Shown: in pieces, positions 1 to 7,897 of the stretch
Layout: each line of letters starts with the position of its first letter
How positions within the stretch are numbered: position 1 is the first letter of the stretch
Assembly: GCA_023415035.1 (NCBI GenBank)
Contig: JAEZLX010000201.1
Coordinates: 1-29,305 of the forward strand
Reading direction: 5' to 3'
DNA: 29,305 bases
Origin: Pseudomonadota bacterium
GTDB lineage: Bacteria; Pseudomonadota; Gammaproteobacteria; Burkholderiales; Burkholderiaceae_C
The notes under the pieces: generated by a model
What the model was told of the DNA's origin: nothing
The model's database searches: none
What the model saw: only the letters and a program-made list of their open reading frames with translations
Made by a program: the position numbers and the translations under genes

Positions 1-2183
1 TAGAGGTAGGCGTGCTCCCAGCCGTGGCCGAAGCGCACCTGCAGGCGCCGCCGCAGCATCTCGTTGAAGCTGTCCACCTGCGGCAGGCCCAGCGTGGCGA
101 TGAAGGCGCCGATGAGGCGCCGGCCCGGCAGGTCGATGCCTTCGCCGAACACGCCGCCCAGCACCGCGAAGCCGATGCCCTGGCCACCTTCCATGAAGCG
201 GTCGAGAAAGGCCTGCCGGGCCCCGTCGTCAATGCCGCGCGCCTGCGTCCACAGCGGGATGTCGGGGTGTGTCTGCTGCATGGCCTGCATCGCCTGCGCG
301 AGGTAGTCGAAGCTGCTGAAAAAGGCCAGGTAGTTGCCGGGCCGCTCGTGGAACTGCGTGGCCATGATGCCGCACAGCGGCGCGAGCGAGGCGGCGCGGT
401 CGGCCCAGCGGGTGGACACGTCGGCGGCGATGCGTACCGTGAGGTGCGCGGGGTCGAAGGGCGAGGGCACGCGCAGCTGCAGGGTGTCTTCAGGCAGGCC
501 CAGCATCTCCACCGCGTGCGCCATGGGCGAGAGCGTGGCCGAGAACAGCGTCACCCCGTGCAGGCCCTGCCAGCGCGGTGCCAGCAGCGGGGCGGGCACC
601 AGATTGCGGATGCCCACCACGGGCTGGGCCGTGCGCAGTCGCGGCAGCGGGCGTCGGCAGGGGGTGAGGTCGCAGGCCGAATGGTCATCGAAATGCTCGG
701 CCAGGCGCAGCCAGTGCAGGGCATCGAAGAACCAGCGCAGCAACTGCTCCTGCGCCATGGCATCGCCCTGCGCGGGCTGGCTGGCCTGGTGGTCGGCAAT
801 GGCGGTGCAGGCCAGTTGCAGTGCCTGTCGCCAGTCGTCGGGCAGGCCGTCCAGCTCGGTGTGTTCGTTCTGCAGCGCTTTGGCCAGCGCGTTCCAGTGG
901 CGGTGCAGGCGCTCCAGCGCGGGGCGGATCGCGGCGGGAGCAATGGCGCGCAGGGCCTGAAAGTCGGCCGGGTCGAGTTCGGCGCTGTGCATGTCGCGCG
1001 CGCGGCCGATGAGGTGGTGCGCCTCGTCCACCAGCAGCGCCACGCTGCGGCCGTCTTCCTCGGCCAGCGCGAGCCACGCGGCAGCCGGGTCGAACACGTG
1101 GTGGTAGTCGCCCACGGCCACGTCGCTCCAGCTCAGCATTTCCTGGCCCAGGTAGTAGGGGCAGATGGTGTGGTCAGCGGCGATGCGGCGCAGGGCTTCG
1201 TGGTCCAGCCACCGCGCCTGCGCGGCGGCCTGCCGGGCGGCGGGCAGGCGGTCGTAAAAGCCCCGCGCCAGCGGGCATGAATCGCCGTGGCAGGCCTTGT
1301 CGGGGTGCTCGCAGGCCTGCTCGCGCGCGCGGTGTTCCACCACGCGCAGCGGCAGCCCTTGCTCCGCACCCAGTTGCCGGAGGCCACCTAGTGCCAGCGC
1401 CCGGCCGGTGGTGCGCGCGGTGAGGTAACACAGCCGGTCGGTGGGGCGCAAGGGCAGGGCGCGCAGGGCCCCGAAGAGGGTGGCAATGGTCTTGCCGATG
1501 CCCGTGGGGGCCTCGGCCAGCAACGCCCGGCGGTCGCGGTGCGCGCGGTACACCGAGGCCGCCAGCTCGCGCTGCCCGGGCCGGAACGCCGGGTGCGGAA
1601 AGGCCAGCTCGCGCAGTGCCGCGTCGCGGGCGGCGCGGTGCCCACGCTCCTGCATCGCCCAGCCGGCGTAACGCTCGCAAAGGCCGTCCACGAATTCGCG
1701 CAGGGCGGGCGCCGCGTGGTGCTCGCACAGCACCGTCTCGCGGCCGCTGTCGATGTCGAAATAGACGAGCGCGATGTCCAGGCCATCAAAGCCCAACTGC
1801 TCGCACAGCATCCAGCCATAGACTTTGGCCTGGGCCCAGTGCAGGGCCTGCCGGTTGGGGCGAATCAGCGACGGGTCGCCCCGGTGGGTCTTGATTTCTT
1901 CGAGTCGGCGGGCATCCGGGTCCCAGCCGTCGGCGCGGCCCTGGATGCGCAGGCCCCGACAGATGCCGCTCAGCGGCACCTCGCGCTGGTAGCCTGGGCC
2001 GCGCCGCCCGGTGACGGCGGCGTGCCCCTCGATGCCGTCGATGCCGGTGGGCGAGGGGGTGAAGCGCAGGTCCAGGTCGCCGCTGCGGGCCGCAAAGTCG
2101 CACAGCACGCGCACCGCCACCGCGCCCGGCGGCTGCCCGGCGTCGGCCAGCGTGGTCTGCTCGGGTTGGGTGTGCGTGCTCAT
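1..2183 (-). CDS. XPD/DinG-family Fe-S DNA helicase with N-terminal PD-(D/E)XK domain (3' end outside window)
   Basis: Superfamily 2 ATP-dependent DNA helicase of the Rad3/XPD/DinG type, presumably a DNA-repair enzyme. About 727 codons are visible and the C-terminus is cut by the window edge. In order: a PD-(D/E)XK nuclease-like module around residues 80-145 (G82-R-A-D85, then E95-E-I-K98); Walker A EAPTGIGKT at 224-232; four cysteines C291, C298, C303 and C341 spaced as in the XPD/DinG [4Fe-4S] cluster; and the DEAH box at 386-389. Helicase domain 2 follows (FSATLSPM, then GEGIDLPG). The start is ATG at 2183-2181. A TATCAT -10-like box lies at 2198-2193 on this strand, so its promoter overlaps that of the divergent gene at 2218. 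In many proteobacteria this helicase is encoded beside a FAN1-like VRR-NUC protein; if present here it would be outside the window. The family call is strong, the exact substrate unknown. Confidence 0.9.
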   Translation of the reverse strand, partial: MSTHTQPEQTTLADAGQPPGAVAVRVLCDFAARSGDLDLRFTPSPTGIDGIEGHAAVTGRRGPGYQREVPLSGICRGLRIQGRADGWDPDARRLEEIKTHRGDPSLIRPNRQALHWAQAKVYGWMLCEQLGFDGLDIALVYFDIDSGRETVLCEHHAAPALREFVDGLCERYAGWAMQERGHRAARDAALRELAFPHPAFRPGQRELAASVYRAHRDRRALLAEAPTGIGKTIATLFGALRALPLRPTDRLCYLTARTTGRALALGGLRQLGAEQGLPLRVVEHRAREQACEHPDKACHGDSCPLARGFYDRLPAARQAAAQARWLDHEALRRIAADHTICPYYLGQEMLSWSDVAVGDYHHVFDPAAAWLALAEEDGRSVALLVDEAHHLIGRARDMHSAELDPADFQALRAIAPAAIRPALERLHRHWNALAKALQNEHTELDGLPDDWRQALQLACTAIADHQASQPAQGDAMAQEQLLRWFFDALHWLRLAEHFDDHSACDLTPCRRPLPRLRTAQPVVGIRNLVPAPLLAPRWQGLHGVTLFSATLSPMAHAVEMLGLPEDTLQLRVPSPFDPAHLTVRIAADVSTRWADRAASLAPLCGIMATQFHERPGNYLAFFSSFDYLAQAMQAMQQTHPDIPLWTQARGIDDGARQAFLDRFMEGGQGIGFAVLGGVFGEGIDLPGRRLIGAFIATLGLPQVDSFNEMLRRRLQVRFGHGWEHAYL

Positions 2184-2217
2184 GGCAGAGGCATGATACT
2201 GGGGATATATTCAGCCT

Positions 2218-3021
2218 ATGACCGAACCTGTGATTGCGCTCAACCGCCGGCATGACCGCCGGCTGCGCGACATCTACCGCTCGGCCGGCTGGCCCTGCCA
2301 CGACACGCTGGAGGTGGAACTGCTGGTGGCCGGCATGCTGGAGCGGCGCAGCGACGCCATGGGGCGCGAGACCCTGCATCTGACCGAAGCGGGCCTGCAG
2401 CGTCTGGCGCTGGCCTTTGCCGGCAACCGCGCCGTGCGCGGCCCGCACGAAACGCTGGTGTCGCAGGTGGCGCAGATGCTGCACCGGGCAGGGCGTCTGG
2501 CATGGCGCGGACTGGCGCTGCGGGTGCCGCTGGCACTTTCGCTGTTCGGGGCCGGGGCCGAAGAACCGGCGCAGTGCGGCTCGGCGCCGCTGTGGGCCGA
2601 CGGACTGGAACCCGCGCCACCGCCGGCCGGTCACGTGTGGGTGATGGCCTGCCCGGACGTGTTCTCCATCCGCCGCAGCTCGGTGGAAGCCTACCTGGAG
2701 CCGGTGGTGCACGAGATCAAGGTCAGCCGCGCCGACCTGCTGGGCGACCTGCGCAAGCCGGCCAAGCGCGCCTCATACCTGGCCATGGGCGGCGCCTGCT
2801 GGTATGTGCTGGGGCGCGACGGCAAGGGGCGGCCCATTGCCGATCCCGACGAGATACCTGCCGAATGCGGCGTGCTGCAGGCCGAAGCCGACGGTGGCTT
2901 TGCGGTGATGCGCGAGGCCCCGCGCCGCGCCGTGGAGCGCCTGCCGCTGCAGGTGTGGATGAGCCTGGCCCAGTCCAGCCCCGAGGTCCCGCCGGAAGAG
3001 CCAGCGCAGGCCAGGTTCTGA
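2218..3021 (+). CDS. MmcB-like PD-(D/E)XK putative DNA-repair nuclease
   Basis: Protein of 267 residues. The N-terminal third looks like a winged helix (residues about 28-68, ending HLTEAGLQRLA). The second half has a PD-(D/E)XK core: E78, then P146-D147, then E166-I-K168 followed by VSRADLLGD (169-177) and K183-R. This EIKxSRADxLxD signature resembles the MmcB/DUF1052 family of DNA-repair-associated nucleases, so a nuclease fold is likely. The activity itself is inference. It is divergent from the helicase/nuclease gene with only 34 bp between the start codons, which suggests shared control and a joint role. A TATATT hexamer at 2206-2211 ends six bases before the ATG and no Shine-Dalgarno sequence is seen, so the mRNA could be leaderless. 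Confidence 0.72.
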   Translation: MTEPVIALNRRHDRRLRDIYRSAGWPCHDTLEVELLVAGMLERRSDAMGRETLHLTEAGLQRLALAFAGNRAVRGPHETLVSQVAQMLHRAGRLAWRGLALRVPLALSLFGAGAEEPAQCGSAPLWADGLEPAPPPAGHVWVMACPDVFSIRRSSVEAYLEPVVHEIKVSRADLLGDLRKPAKRASYLAMGGACWYVLGRDGKGRPIADPDEIPAECGVLQAEADGGFAVMREAPRRAVERLPLQVWMSLAQSSPEVPPEEPAQARF

Positions 3022-3056
3022 CTGCGCCCGGCCCCCTGTTCTGCTAAACTTGTCGC

Positions 3057-3200
3057 GTCATTGGGGAGTAGCCGCTCTTCACTTCTGAAGAGGCTCGCGT
3101 CAACACACTTGGCCCGCAGGCCATGGCGCGAGCAGCCACCCGCCTGGCAAGACCATTGACCACGTCGCCCCCGCACAGGCCGGAGGGGCTCGTGGTCAAT
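3057..3200 (+). promoter_or_regulatory. yybP-ykoY manganese riboswitch with expression platform
   Basis: The hallmark GGGGAGTAGCC (3063-3073) and the closing GCAAGACC (3147-3154) of the yybP-ykoY class are both present and correctly ordered. P1 pairs GTCATTGG (3057-3064) with CCATTGAC (3153-3160), leaving one U-U mismatch. A hairpin in the 5' half pairs CTCTTC with GAAGAG (3075-3092). Immediately downstream, ATTGACCACG (3155-3164) is perfectly complementary to CGTGGTCAAT (3191-3200). This 10-bp stem reuses the 3' strand of P1, so the two structures exclude each other. The alternative hairpin buries GGAGGGG (3182-3188) against a C-run (3168-3171) and also holds an in-frame GTG at 3192. This fits Mn2+-dependent release of a ribosome-binding site. 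A TAAACT -10-like box lies at 3045-3050. The class is known to sense Mn2+ and commonly precedes UPF0016 genes. Confidence 0.92.
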
Positions 3201-3242
3201 CGCGTTCTTCCGGCCGACAACAACCAAGAAAACACTCCCCAC

Positions 3243-3821
3243 ATGGAAGCACTGCTCGTTTCCACCGGCGTCGTCGCGCTGGCCGAGATCGGCGACAAGA
3301 CGCAACTGTTGGCCTTCCTGCTCGCGGCCCGTTTCAAGAAACCCCTGCCCATCATCCTCGGCATCCTGGTGGCCACGCTGGTCAACCACGGCCTGGCCGG
3401 TGCGCTCGGGGTGTGGATCACCTCGCTCATCGGCCAGGAAGCGCTGCGCTGGGTGCTGGGCATTTCGTTCATCGCCATGGCCGCCTGGATGCTCGTGCCC
3501 GACGAAGTCGATGAGGACGGCACCGAGGTCATGCGCGGGCGCGGCGTGTTCATGGCGACGCTGGTGGCCTTCTTTCTGGCCGAGATGGGCGACAAGACGC
3601 AGATCGCCACGGTGGCCATGGCCGCGCGTTTCAGCGATGCCGTGCTGGTCGTGCTGGGCACCACGCTGGGCATGATGATCGCCAACGTGCCCGCCGTGCT
3701 GCTGGGCGACAAGCTCGCCGGACGCATCCCCATGAAGCTGGTGCACGGCATCGCGGCGCTCATCTTCGCGCTGCTGGGCGTGGCCACGCTGCTGGGCGCC
3801 GGGGAAGGCTGGGGCTTCTGA
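3243..3821 (+). CDS. UPF0016/GDT1 (TMEM165) family Mn2+ exporter
   Basis: Inner-membrane protein of 192 residues with the duplicated signature of the family: E15-I-G-D-K-T20 in the first half and E114-M-G-D-K-T119 in the second. Each repeat lies in a three-helix hydrophobic bundle, the usual six-helix layout and length. Bacterial members export Mn2+ (and in eukaryotes Ca2+/Mn2+). The riboswitch directly upstream supports manganese efflux as the role. ATG 3243 was chosen because the family N-terminus aligns there (MEALLVSTG). No good ribosome-binding site precedes it. The in-frame GTG at 3192, five bases after GGAGG, would add 17 polar residues and may be the real, riboswitch-controlled start. 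A GGGGCT/AGCCCC hairpin spans the stop codon (3811-3829) but has no T-run. Confidence 0.92.
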   Translation: MEALLVSTGVVALAEIGDKTQLLAFLLAARFKKPLPIILGILVATLVNHGLAGALGVWITSLIGQEALRWVLGISFIAMAAWMLVPDEVDEDGTEVMRGRGVFMATLVAFFLAEMGDKTQIATVAMAARFSDAVLVVLGTTLGMMIANVPAVLLGDKLAGRIPMKLVHGIAALIFALLGVATLLGAGEGWGF

Positions 3822-3948
3822 GCAGCCCCTGCTGATCCCATCGTGTGGCAATCCCCTGCAGGGGTAACGGCGCCCCCCGCGGGTGGCACAATGAACCGGA
3901 AGCGGGTTTGTCACACAGAAAGCTTTTTCACCACAGGAGAGAACGGAC

Positions 3949-4452
3949 ATGGCCACCAAGAAGCAAGCCAAGGCAACGACCAAGATCGACATCGGCATCA
4001 GCGACAAGGACCGCGCGGCTATCGCACAGGGCCTCAGCCGCCTGCTGGCCGATACGTACACCCTGTACCTGACCACGCACAACTTCCACTGGAACGTGAC
4101 CGGGCCGATGTTTACCAGCCTGCACACCATGTTCATGGATCAGTACACCGAGCTGTGGAACGCGGTGGACCCGATCGCCGAGCGCATCCGCTCGCTGGGC
4201 CACACGGCGCCCGGCTCGTATGCCGATTTCGGCAAGCTCACCTCGCTGGACGACGCGCCCTCGGTGCCGCCTTCCGCGCTGGACATGGTGCGCATCCTCG
4301 TCAAGGGCAACGAAGCCGTGGCGCGCACCGCGCGGGGTCTGTTCCCGCTGGCCGACAAGGCCAACGACGAGCCCACCTCCGACCTGCTGACCCAGCGCCT
4401 GACGGTGCACGAGCAGGCCGCGTGGATGCTGCGCTCGCTGCTCGAAGAGTGA
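3949..4452 (+). CDS. dps: Dps-family DNA-protection ferritin-like protein
   Basis: Protein of 167 residues, the normal Dps length. These proteins form dodecameric shells that oxidise Fe2+ with H2O2 and bind the nucleoid in stationary or oxidative stress. The inter-subunit ferroxidase signature is visible: H47 in HNFHWNV, H59 in LHTMF, and D74/E78 in VDPIAERI. The short Lys-rich N-terminal tail (MATKKQAKATTK) resembles the DNA-binding tails of other Dps proteins. The start ATG follows an AGGAGA ribosome-binding site at about 3935-3940. The 127-bp upstream spacer holds a perfect CCCCTGCAGGGG palindrome (3853-3864). I saw no convincing OxyR site or sigma70 pair. The Mn2+ exporter upstream fits an oxidative-stress neighbourhood. 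Confidence 0.93.
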   Translation: MATKKQAKATTKIDIGISDKDRAAIAQGLSRLLADTYTLYLTTHNFHWNVTGPMFTSLHTMFMDQYTELWNAVDPIAERIRSLGHTAPGSYADFGKLTSLDDAPSVPPSALDMVRILVKGNEAVARTARGLFPLADKANDEPTSDLLTQRLTVHEQAAWMLRSLLEE

Positions 4453-4576
4453 CCTGAGCCGCGCTGGCCAGGCCCGGTGTCGGGTTGTGGCCGGTGCCTG
4501 ACGTGAAGACGATCGAATCCGGGGCGTCGCACCGCAAGGGCGATGCCCTGGCCCCTGTCATCCTGTCCGTTCCATC

Positions 4577-5833
4577 ATGACCATCTTCCAAGGCGTTGGA
4601 GTCCTGTTCACCCTGGTGGCCATCTTCGGCTACCTCAACCACCGTTTCGTTCGCCTGCCCGACACGCTGGGCATCACCGCCGTCGGCCTGCTGGTGTCCG
4701 TCATCGTGGCGGGCGTGGCCACGCTGTTTCCGGAGGTGCACCTGGCGCGCAAGGCGCAGGAGCTGGCCGCGCAGATCGATTTCACCGACGTGGTGTTCCA
4801 CGGCCTGCTGAGCCTGCTGCTGTTTGCCGGCGCGCTGCACGTGGACCTGGCCAGGCTGCGCGAGCACCGGCTGCCGGTGTTCCTGCTGGCCACGGTGGGG
4901 GTGCTGATTTCTACCGCGGTGGTGGGCGTGGGCTTTTACTACGTGGCGCAGCTGTTCGGCTTCCACATCAGTCTGCTGTGGTGCCTGGCCTTCGGTGCGC
5001 TGGTTTCGCCCACCGACCCGATTGCCGTGCTCAGCGTGCTCAAGAGCGCGGGCGCCGCCCCCGCCGTGGAAGCCAAGATCACGGGCGAATCCCTGTTCAA
5101 CGACGGCACGGCGGTGGTGGCCTTCCTCACGCTGGTGGGCTTGGCCGCCGGGACGTCGGAGCTGTCGGCGGGCGCAATCGCCTCGGCGCTGGCGCGCGAG
5201 GTCATCGGCGGCGTGCTGGTGGGGCTGGCCGTGGGCTTTGGCGCCTCGCTGCTGCTGCGCGACCTGAACAGCTACGCCATCGAGATCCTCATCACCCTGG
5301 CCATGGCCACGGCCGGCTACAGCCTGGCCGAGCTGGTGCACGTGTCGGCGCCGCTGGCGGTGGTCATCATGGGGCTGGTGCTGGGCAACCACGGCGCGGC
5401 GCGCCACATGAGCGAGAAGACGCGCGAGCACCTGTACAACTTCTGGCACCTGCTGGACGAGCTGCTCAACCTGGTGCTGTTCGGCCTCATCGGCCTGGAG
5501 GTGATCGCGCTGGCCTTCCACCTGCGCGACATCTGGCTTGGCATCGCTACCGTGCCGGTGGTGCTGCTGGCGCGCCTGGCCAGCGTGGGCATCCCGCTGT
5601 CGGCGCTGGGCAAGTTCCGCGAATCCTCGCCGCACGCCATCAAGATCATGACCTGGGGCGGCCTGCGCGGCGGCATCTCCATCGCGCTGGCGCTCTCGCT
5701 GCCGGCGTTTGAAGGCCGCGACATGGTCATCGGCGTGACCTACGTGGTCGTCATCTTCAGCCTGCTGGTGCAGGCCACCACGCTGGGCGCGCTGGTGCGG
5801 CGCTACAACGGCAGCACACCGGTCAAAGCGTAA
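4577..5833 (+). CDS. CPA1-family Na+(K+)/H+ antiporter
   Basis: Integral membrane protein of 418 residues with about twelve hydrophobic segments, matching the NhaP/NHE (CPA1) monovalent cation:proton antiporters. The ion-binding core is clear: S144-P-T-D-P148 in the first unwound helix and E171-S-L-F-N-D176 carrying the Asn-Asp pair used by electroneutral CPA1 members. A later arginine-rich helix (WGGLRGGISIALALSLP) is also typical. There is no cytoplasmic nucleotide-binding tail, so it is the short form. Start ATG 4577 lies in front of a hydrophobic first helix and its ribosome-binding site is weak. The 124-bp gap after dps shows no clear terminator or promoter. Ion preference cannot be read from the sequence. 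Confidence 0.93.
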   Translation: MTIFQGVGVLFTLVAIFGYLNHRFVRLPDTLGITAVGLLVSVIVAGVATLFPEVHLARKAQELAAQIDFTDVVFHGLLSLLLFAGALHVDLARLREHRLPVFLLATVGVLISTAVVGVGFYYVAQLFGFHISLLWCLAFGALVSPTDPIAVLSVLKSAGAAPAVEAKITGESLFNDGTAVVAFLTLVGLAAGTSELSAGAIASALAREVIGGVLVGLAVGFGASLLLRDLNSYAIEILITLAMATAGYSLAELVHVSAPLAVVIMGLVLGNHGAARHMSEKTREHLYNFWHLLDELLNLVLFGLIGLEVIALAFHLRDIWLGIATVPVVLLARLASVGIPLSALGKFRESSPHAIKIMTWGGLRGGISIALALSLPAFEGRDMVIGVTYVVVIFSLLVQATTLGALVRRYNGSTPVKA

Positions 5834-5857
5834 GACGCTTCCGCCTTGCTCCATTCA

Positions 5858-5885
5858 CCGCCTGCAAGCCCGTGTCTGCAGGCGG
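5858..5885 (+). terminator. Hairpin after antiporter gene, possible terminator
   Basis: A perfect 9-bp stem CCGCCTGCA/TGCAGGCGG encloses a 10-nt loop, starting 25 nt after the antiporter stop. No T-run follows, so termination is uncertain. The remaining 128 bp up to the next gene is AT-richer and contains TACAT-CAAA-ATGTA (5921-5934), a small inverted repeat that could be an operator or part of the promoter. Confidence 0.4.
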
Positions 5886-6013
5886 TGGCCGCAGGTTCAT
5901 CCTGCGCGCTGTGTCATATATACATCAAAATGTAACTGATGCAGCCTTGTATTTCCCTGTGAATTCGGCATCATTGAGCGCCAATGCAAGCCAATTAAGG
6001 GAGACAGGGGACC

Positions 6014-7831
6014 ATGGCGGTGCTGATACCGGCCTTGGGCAGCTGTGTGTCGCGCATGACCAGCGGCGAGCGTCGCGTGGCCGAGCGGCTGGAACAGAAA
6101 CTCGACGCCGATTATTTGCTCTGGTATGACGTGCCGGTGGGGCCGCGCCACCTGCACTTCGATTTCATAGTGATGCACCCGCGCCGGGGCATCCTGATCC
6201 TGGAAGTCAAGGACTTCCGCCTCTCCACGCTCATCCAGGTCAACAAGCAGACCTGGGACATCCACACCGAGCTGGGCCCCAAGACCATTCCCAACCCGCT
6301 GGAGCAGGCGCGGCAATACGCGCATCAGGTGGTGCGGGCACTGGAGCGCGACGCGCAGCTGGTGCACGGGGATGGACCGCACAAGGGCAAGCTGGCCTTT
6401 CCGTGGAGCTACGGCGTGGTGCTGCCCAACATCACGCGTGCCCAGTTCGAGCGTGCGGAACTGGGCGGTGCCATCGAACCGCACCGCGTCATCTGCCAGG
6501 ACGAAATGGGCGAACAGGTGGAGCCCGAGGCGCTGCAAAGCCGGCTGTGGGACATGTTCCCGTACATGATCGGCGGCGTCATGTCGCTGCCGCAACTGCA
6601 GCGCGTGCGCTGGATTCTGTTCCCGGAAGTGCGGGTGCAAACCACCGACGAGCTGTTTGACGACAGCGATGAAACCGCGCAGTTGCCGAGCATCATGCGC
6701 GTGATGGACCTGCAGCAGGAACAGCTGGCCCGCAGCCTGGGCGACGGGCACCGCGTCATCCACGGCGTGGCCGGTTCGGGCAAGACCATGCTGCTGGGCT
6801 ACCGCGCCGAGCATCTGGCCAAGGCGCAGACGCCGTTCAGCAAACCCATTCTCATCCTTTGCTACAACGAGCCACTGGCCCGGCAACTGGCCCGCACGAT
6901 GGAAGCCAAGGACATTGCCGACCGCGTGCATGCCGTGCATTTCCACAAGTGGTGCCGTGACCAGTTGCTGGCCTACGGGCAGGAACTGCCACTGCAGAAA
7001 CTGCCCAGGGACGCTTTTTTCGACGACATGGTCCAGCGCGTCATCAACGGGGTGGAACGGCGCCAGATCCCCAGCGGGCAATACCAGGCGGTGCTGATCG
7101 ACGAAGGGCACGACTTTGCGCCTGCATGGCTCAAGCTGGTGGTGCAGATGGTGGACCCCAGCACCAACAGCTTGCTGGTGCTGTACGACGATGCGCAAAG
7201 CATCTACGAGAGGGCCAGGAAAAGGAACTTCAGCTTCAAGAGCGTGGGCATCCAGGCGCAGGGGCGCACCACCATCCTGAAGATCAACTACCGCAACACG
7301 CGGCAGATTCTGCAAACGGCCAGCCTCGTCGCTGCTGACCTGCTGACCGCCGAAGACAAGGACGACGACGGTGTGCCCCTGCTCAAACCCGTGAGCTGCG
7401 GGCGCGATGGCGAGCAGCCCATCATCATTCGCCTGCCGACCCTGCGCGAGGAGGTGGCAAAAGTGGCCGAACTGCTGGCCACCGCCCATCGCGAAGGCCA
7501 CGCCTGGGCCGACATGGCCATCCTCTGCCGCCACCACAGCGAAATGGACATGTGCGCCGAATTCCTGCGCAAACGCAAGCTGCCGCACCAGCTGCGCCGC
7601 AACTCATCCAGCGTGTTCGACCCCGCGCACGACAGCATCAAGGTGATGACGTTGCACGTCAGTAAAGGGCTGGAGTTCCCGGTGGTGGCGCTGGTGGGCG
7701 CCGGGCGCATGCCCGCCGAGGGCGAAGACGAGCGCGAGGAAGCGCGGCTGTTCTATGTGGGGGCTACGCGGGCGACGCAGCGGTTGGTGATTGGGGCGAG
7801 TGGGGGCGGGAAGTTCGCTGCGCGCGTATAG
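6014..7831 (+). CDS. NERD-domain nuclease fused to UvrD-like SF1 helicase
   Basis: Protein of 605 residues. Residues about 17-130 form a NERD (nuclease-related) domain with an apparently intact PD-(D/E)XK set: E19, D50 in HFDFIV, and E64-V-K66 in LEVKD. A superfamily 1 helicase of the UvrD/PcrA type follows: Walker A GVAGSGKT (251-258), Walker B LIDEGHD (361-367), motif III LYDDAQSIY (390-398), motif IV INYRNTRQI (424-432), motif V VSKGLEFPVV (549-558) and motif VI YVGATRATQR (581-590). All helicase motifs look functional, so it probably cleaves or processes DNA while translocating. The start ATG has AGGGAGA at 5998-6004. A hand count of one line (6961-7020) gives about 58% G+C, between the core genome and the following SIR2/STAND genes. 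The neighbourhood suggests phage defence; a housekeeping repair role remains possible. Confidence 0.88.
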   Translation: MAVLIPALGSCVSRMTSGERRVAERLEQKLDADYLLWYDVPVGPRHLHFDFIVMHPRRGILILEVKDFRLSTLIQVNKQTWDIHTELGPKTIPNPLEQARQYAHQVVRALERDAQLVHGDGPHKGKLAFPWSYGVVLPNITRAQFERAELGGAIEPHRVICQDEMGEQVEPEALQSRLWDMFPYMIGGVMSLPQLQRVRWILFPEVRVQTTDELFDDSDETAQLPSIMRVMDLQQEQLARSLGDGHRVIHGVAGSGKTMLLGYRAEHLAKAQTPFSKPILILCYNEPLARQLARTMEAKDIADRVHAVHFHKWCRDQLLAYGQELPLQKLPRDAFFDDMVQRVINGVERRQIPSGQYQAVLIDEGHDFAPAWLKLVVQMVDPSTNSLLVLYDDAQSIYERARKRNFSFKSVGIQAQGRTTILKINYRNTRQILQTASLVAADLLTAEDKDDDGVPLLKPVSCGRDGEQPIIIRLPTLREEVAKVAELLATAHREGHAWADMAILCRHHSEMDMCAEFLRKRKLPHQLRRNSSSVFDPAHDSIKVMTLHVSKGLEFPVVALVGAGRMPAEGEDEREEARLFYVGATRATQRLVIGASGGGKFAARV

Positions 7832-7861
7832 GCAAAACGCAAGCCTTGATCCCGATGTCTA

Positions 7862-7879
7862 ATAGATAATTTCTATACT
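7862..7879 (+). promoter_or_regulatory. Candidate promoter/operator of the SIR2-STAND unit
   Basis: A TATACT -10-like box lies at 7874-7879, 18 nt before the SIR2 start codon. A perfect inverted repeat ATAGA-N5-TCTAT (7862-7876) overlaps it, as an operator would. No good -35 box is seen at 16-18 bp. The 66-bp gap after the NERD-helicase gene is where base composition drops, so the unit probably has its own promoter. Confidence 0.4.
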
Positions 7880-7897
7880 GCAAATCTTGGAGGAACT

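Noticed and set aside
3853..3864. CCCCTGCAGGGG palindrome upstream of dps as an operator
   Set aside because: A 12-bp GC-rich palindrome is easily due to chance here and is not placed over a recognisable promoter.
4301..5854. His/Gln-rich minus-strand frame opposite the antiporter gene
   Set aside because: Antisense artefact of a membrane-protein gene. The His/Gln repeats come from complementary codons of Val/Leu/Ala.
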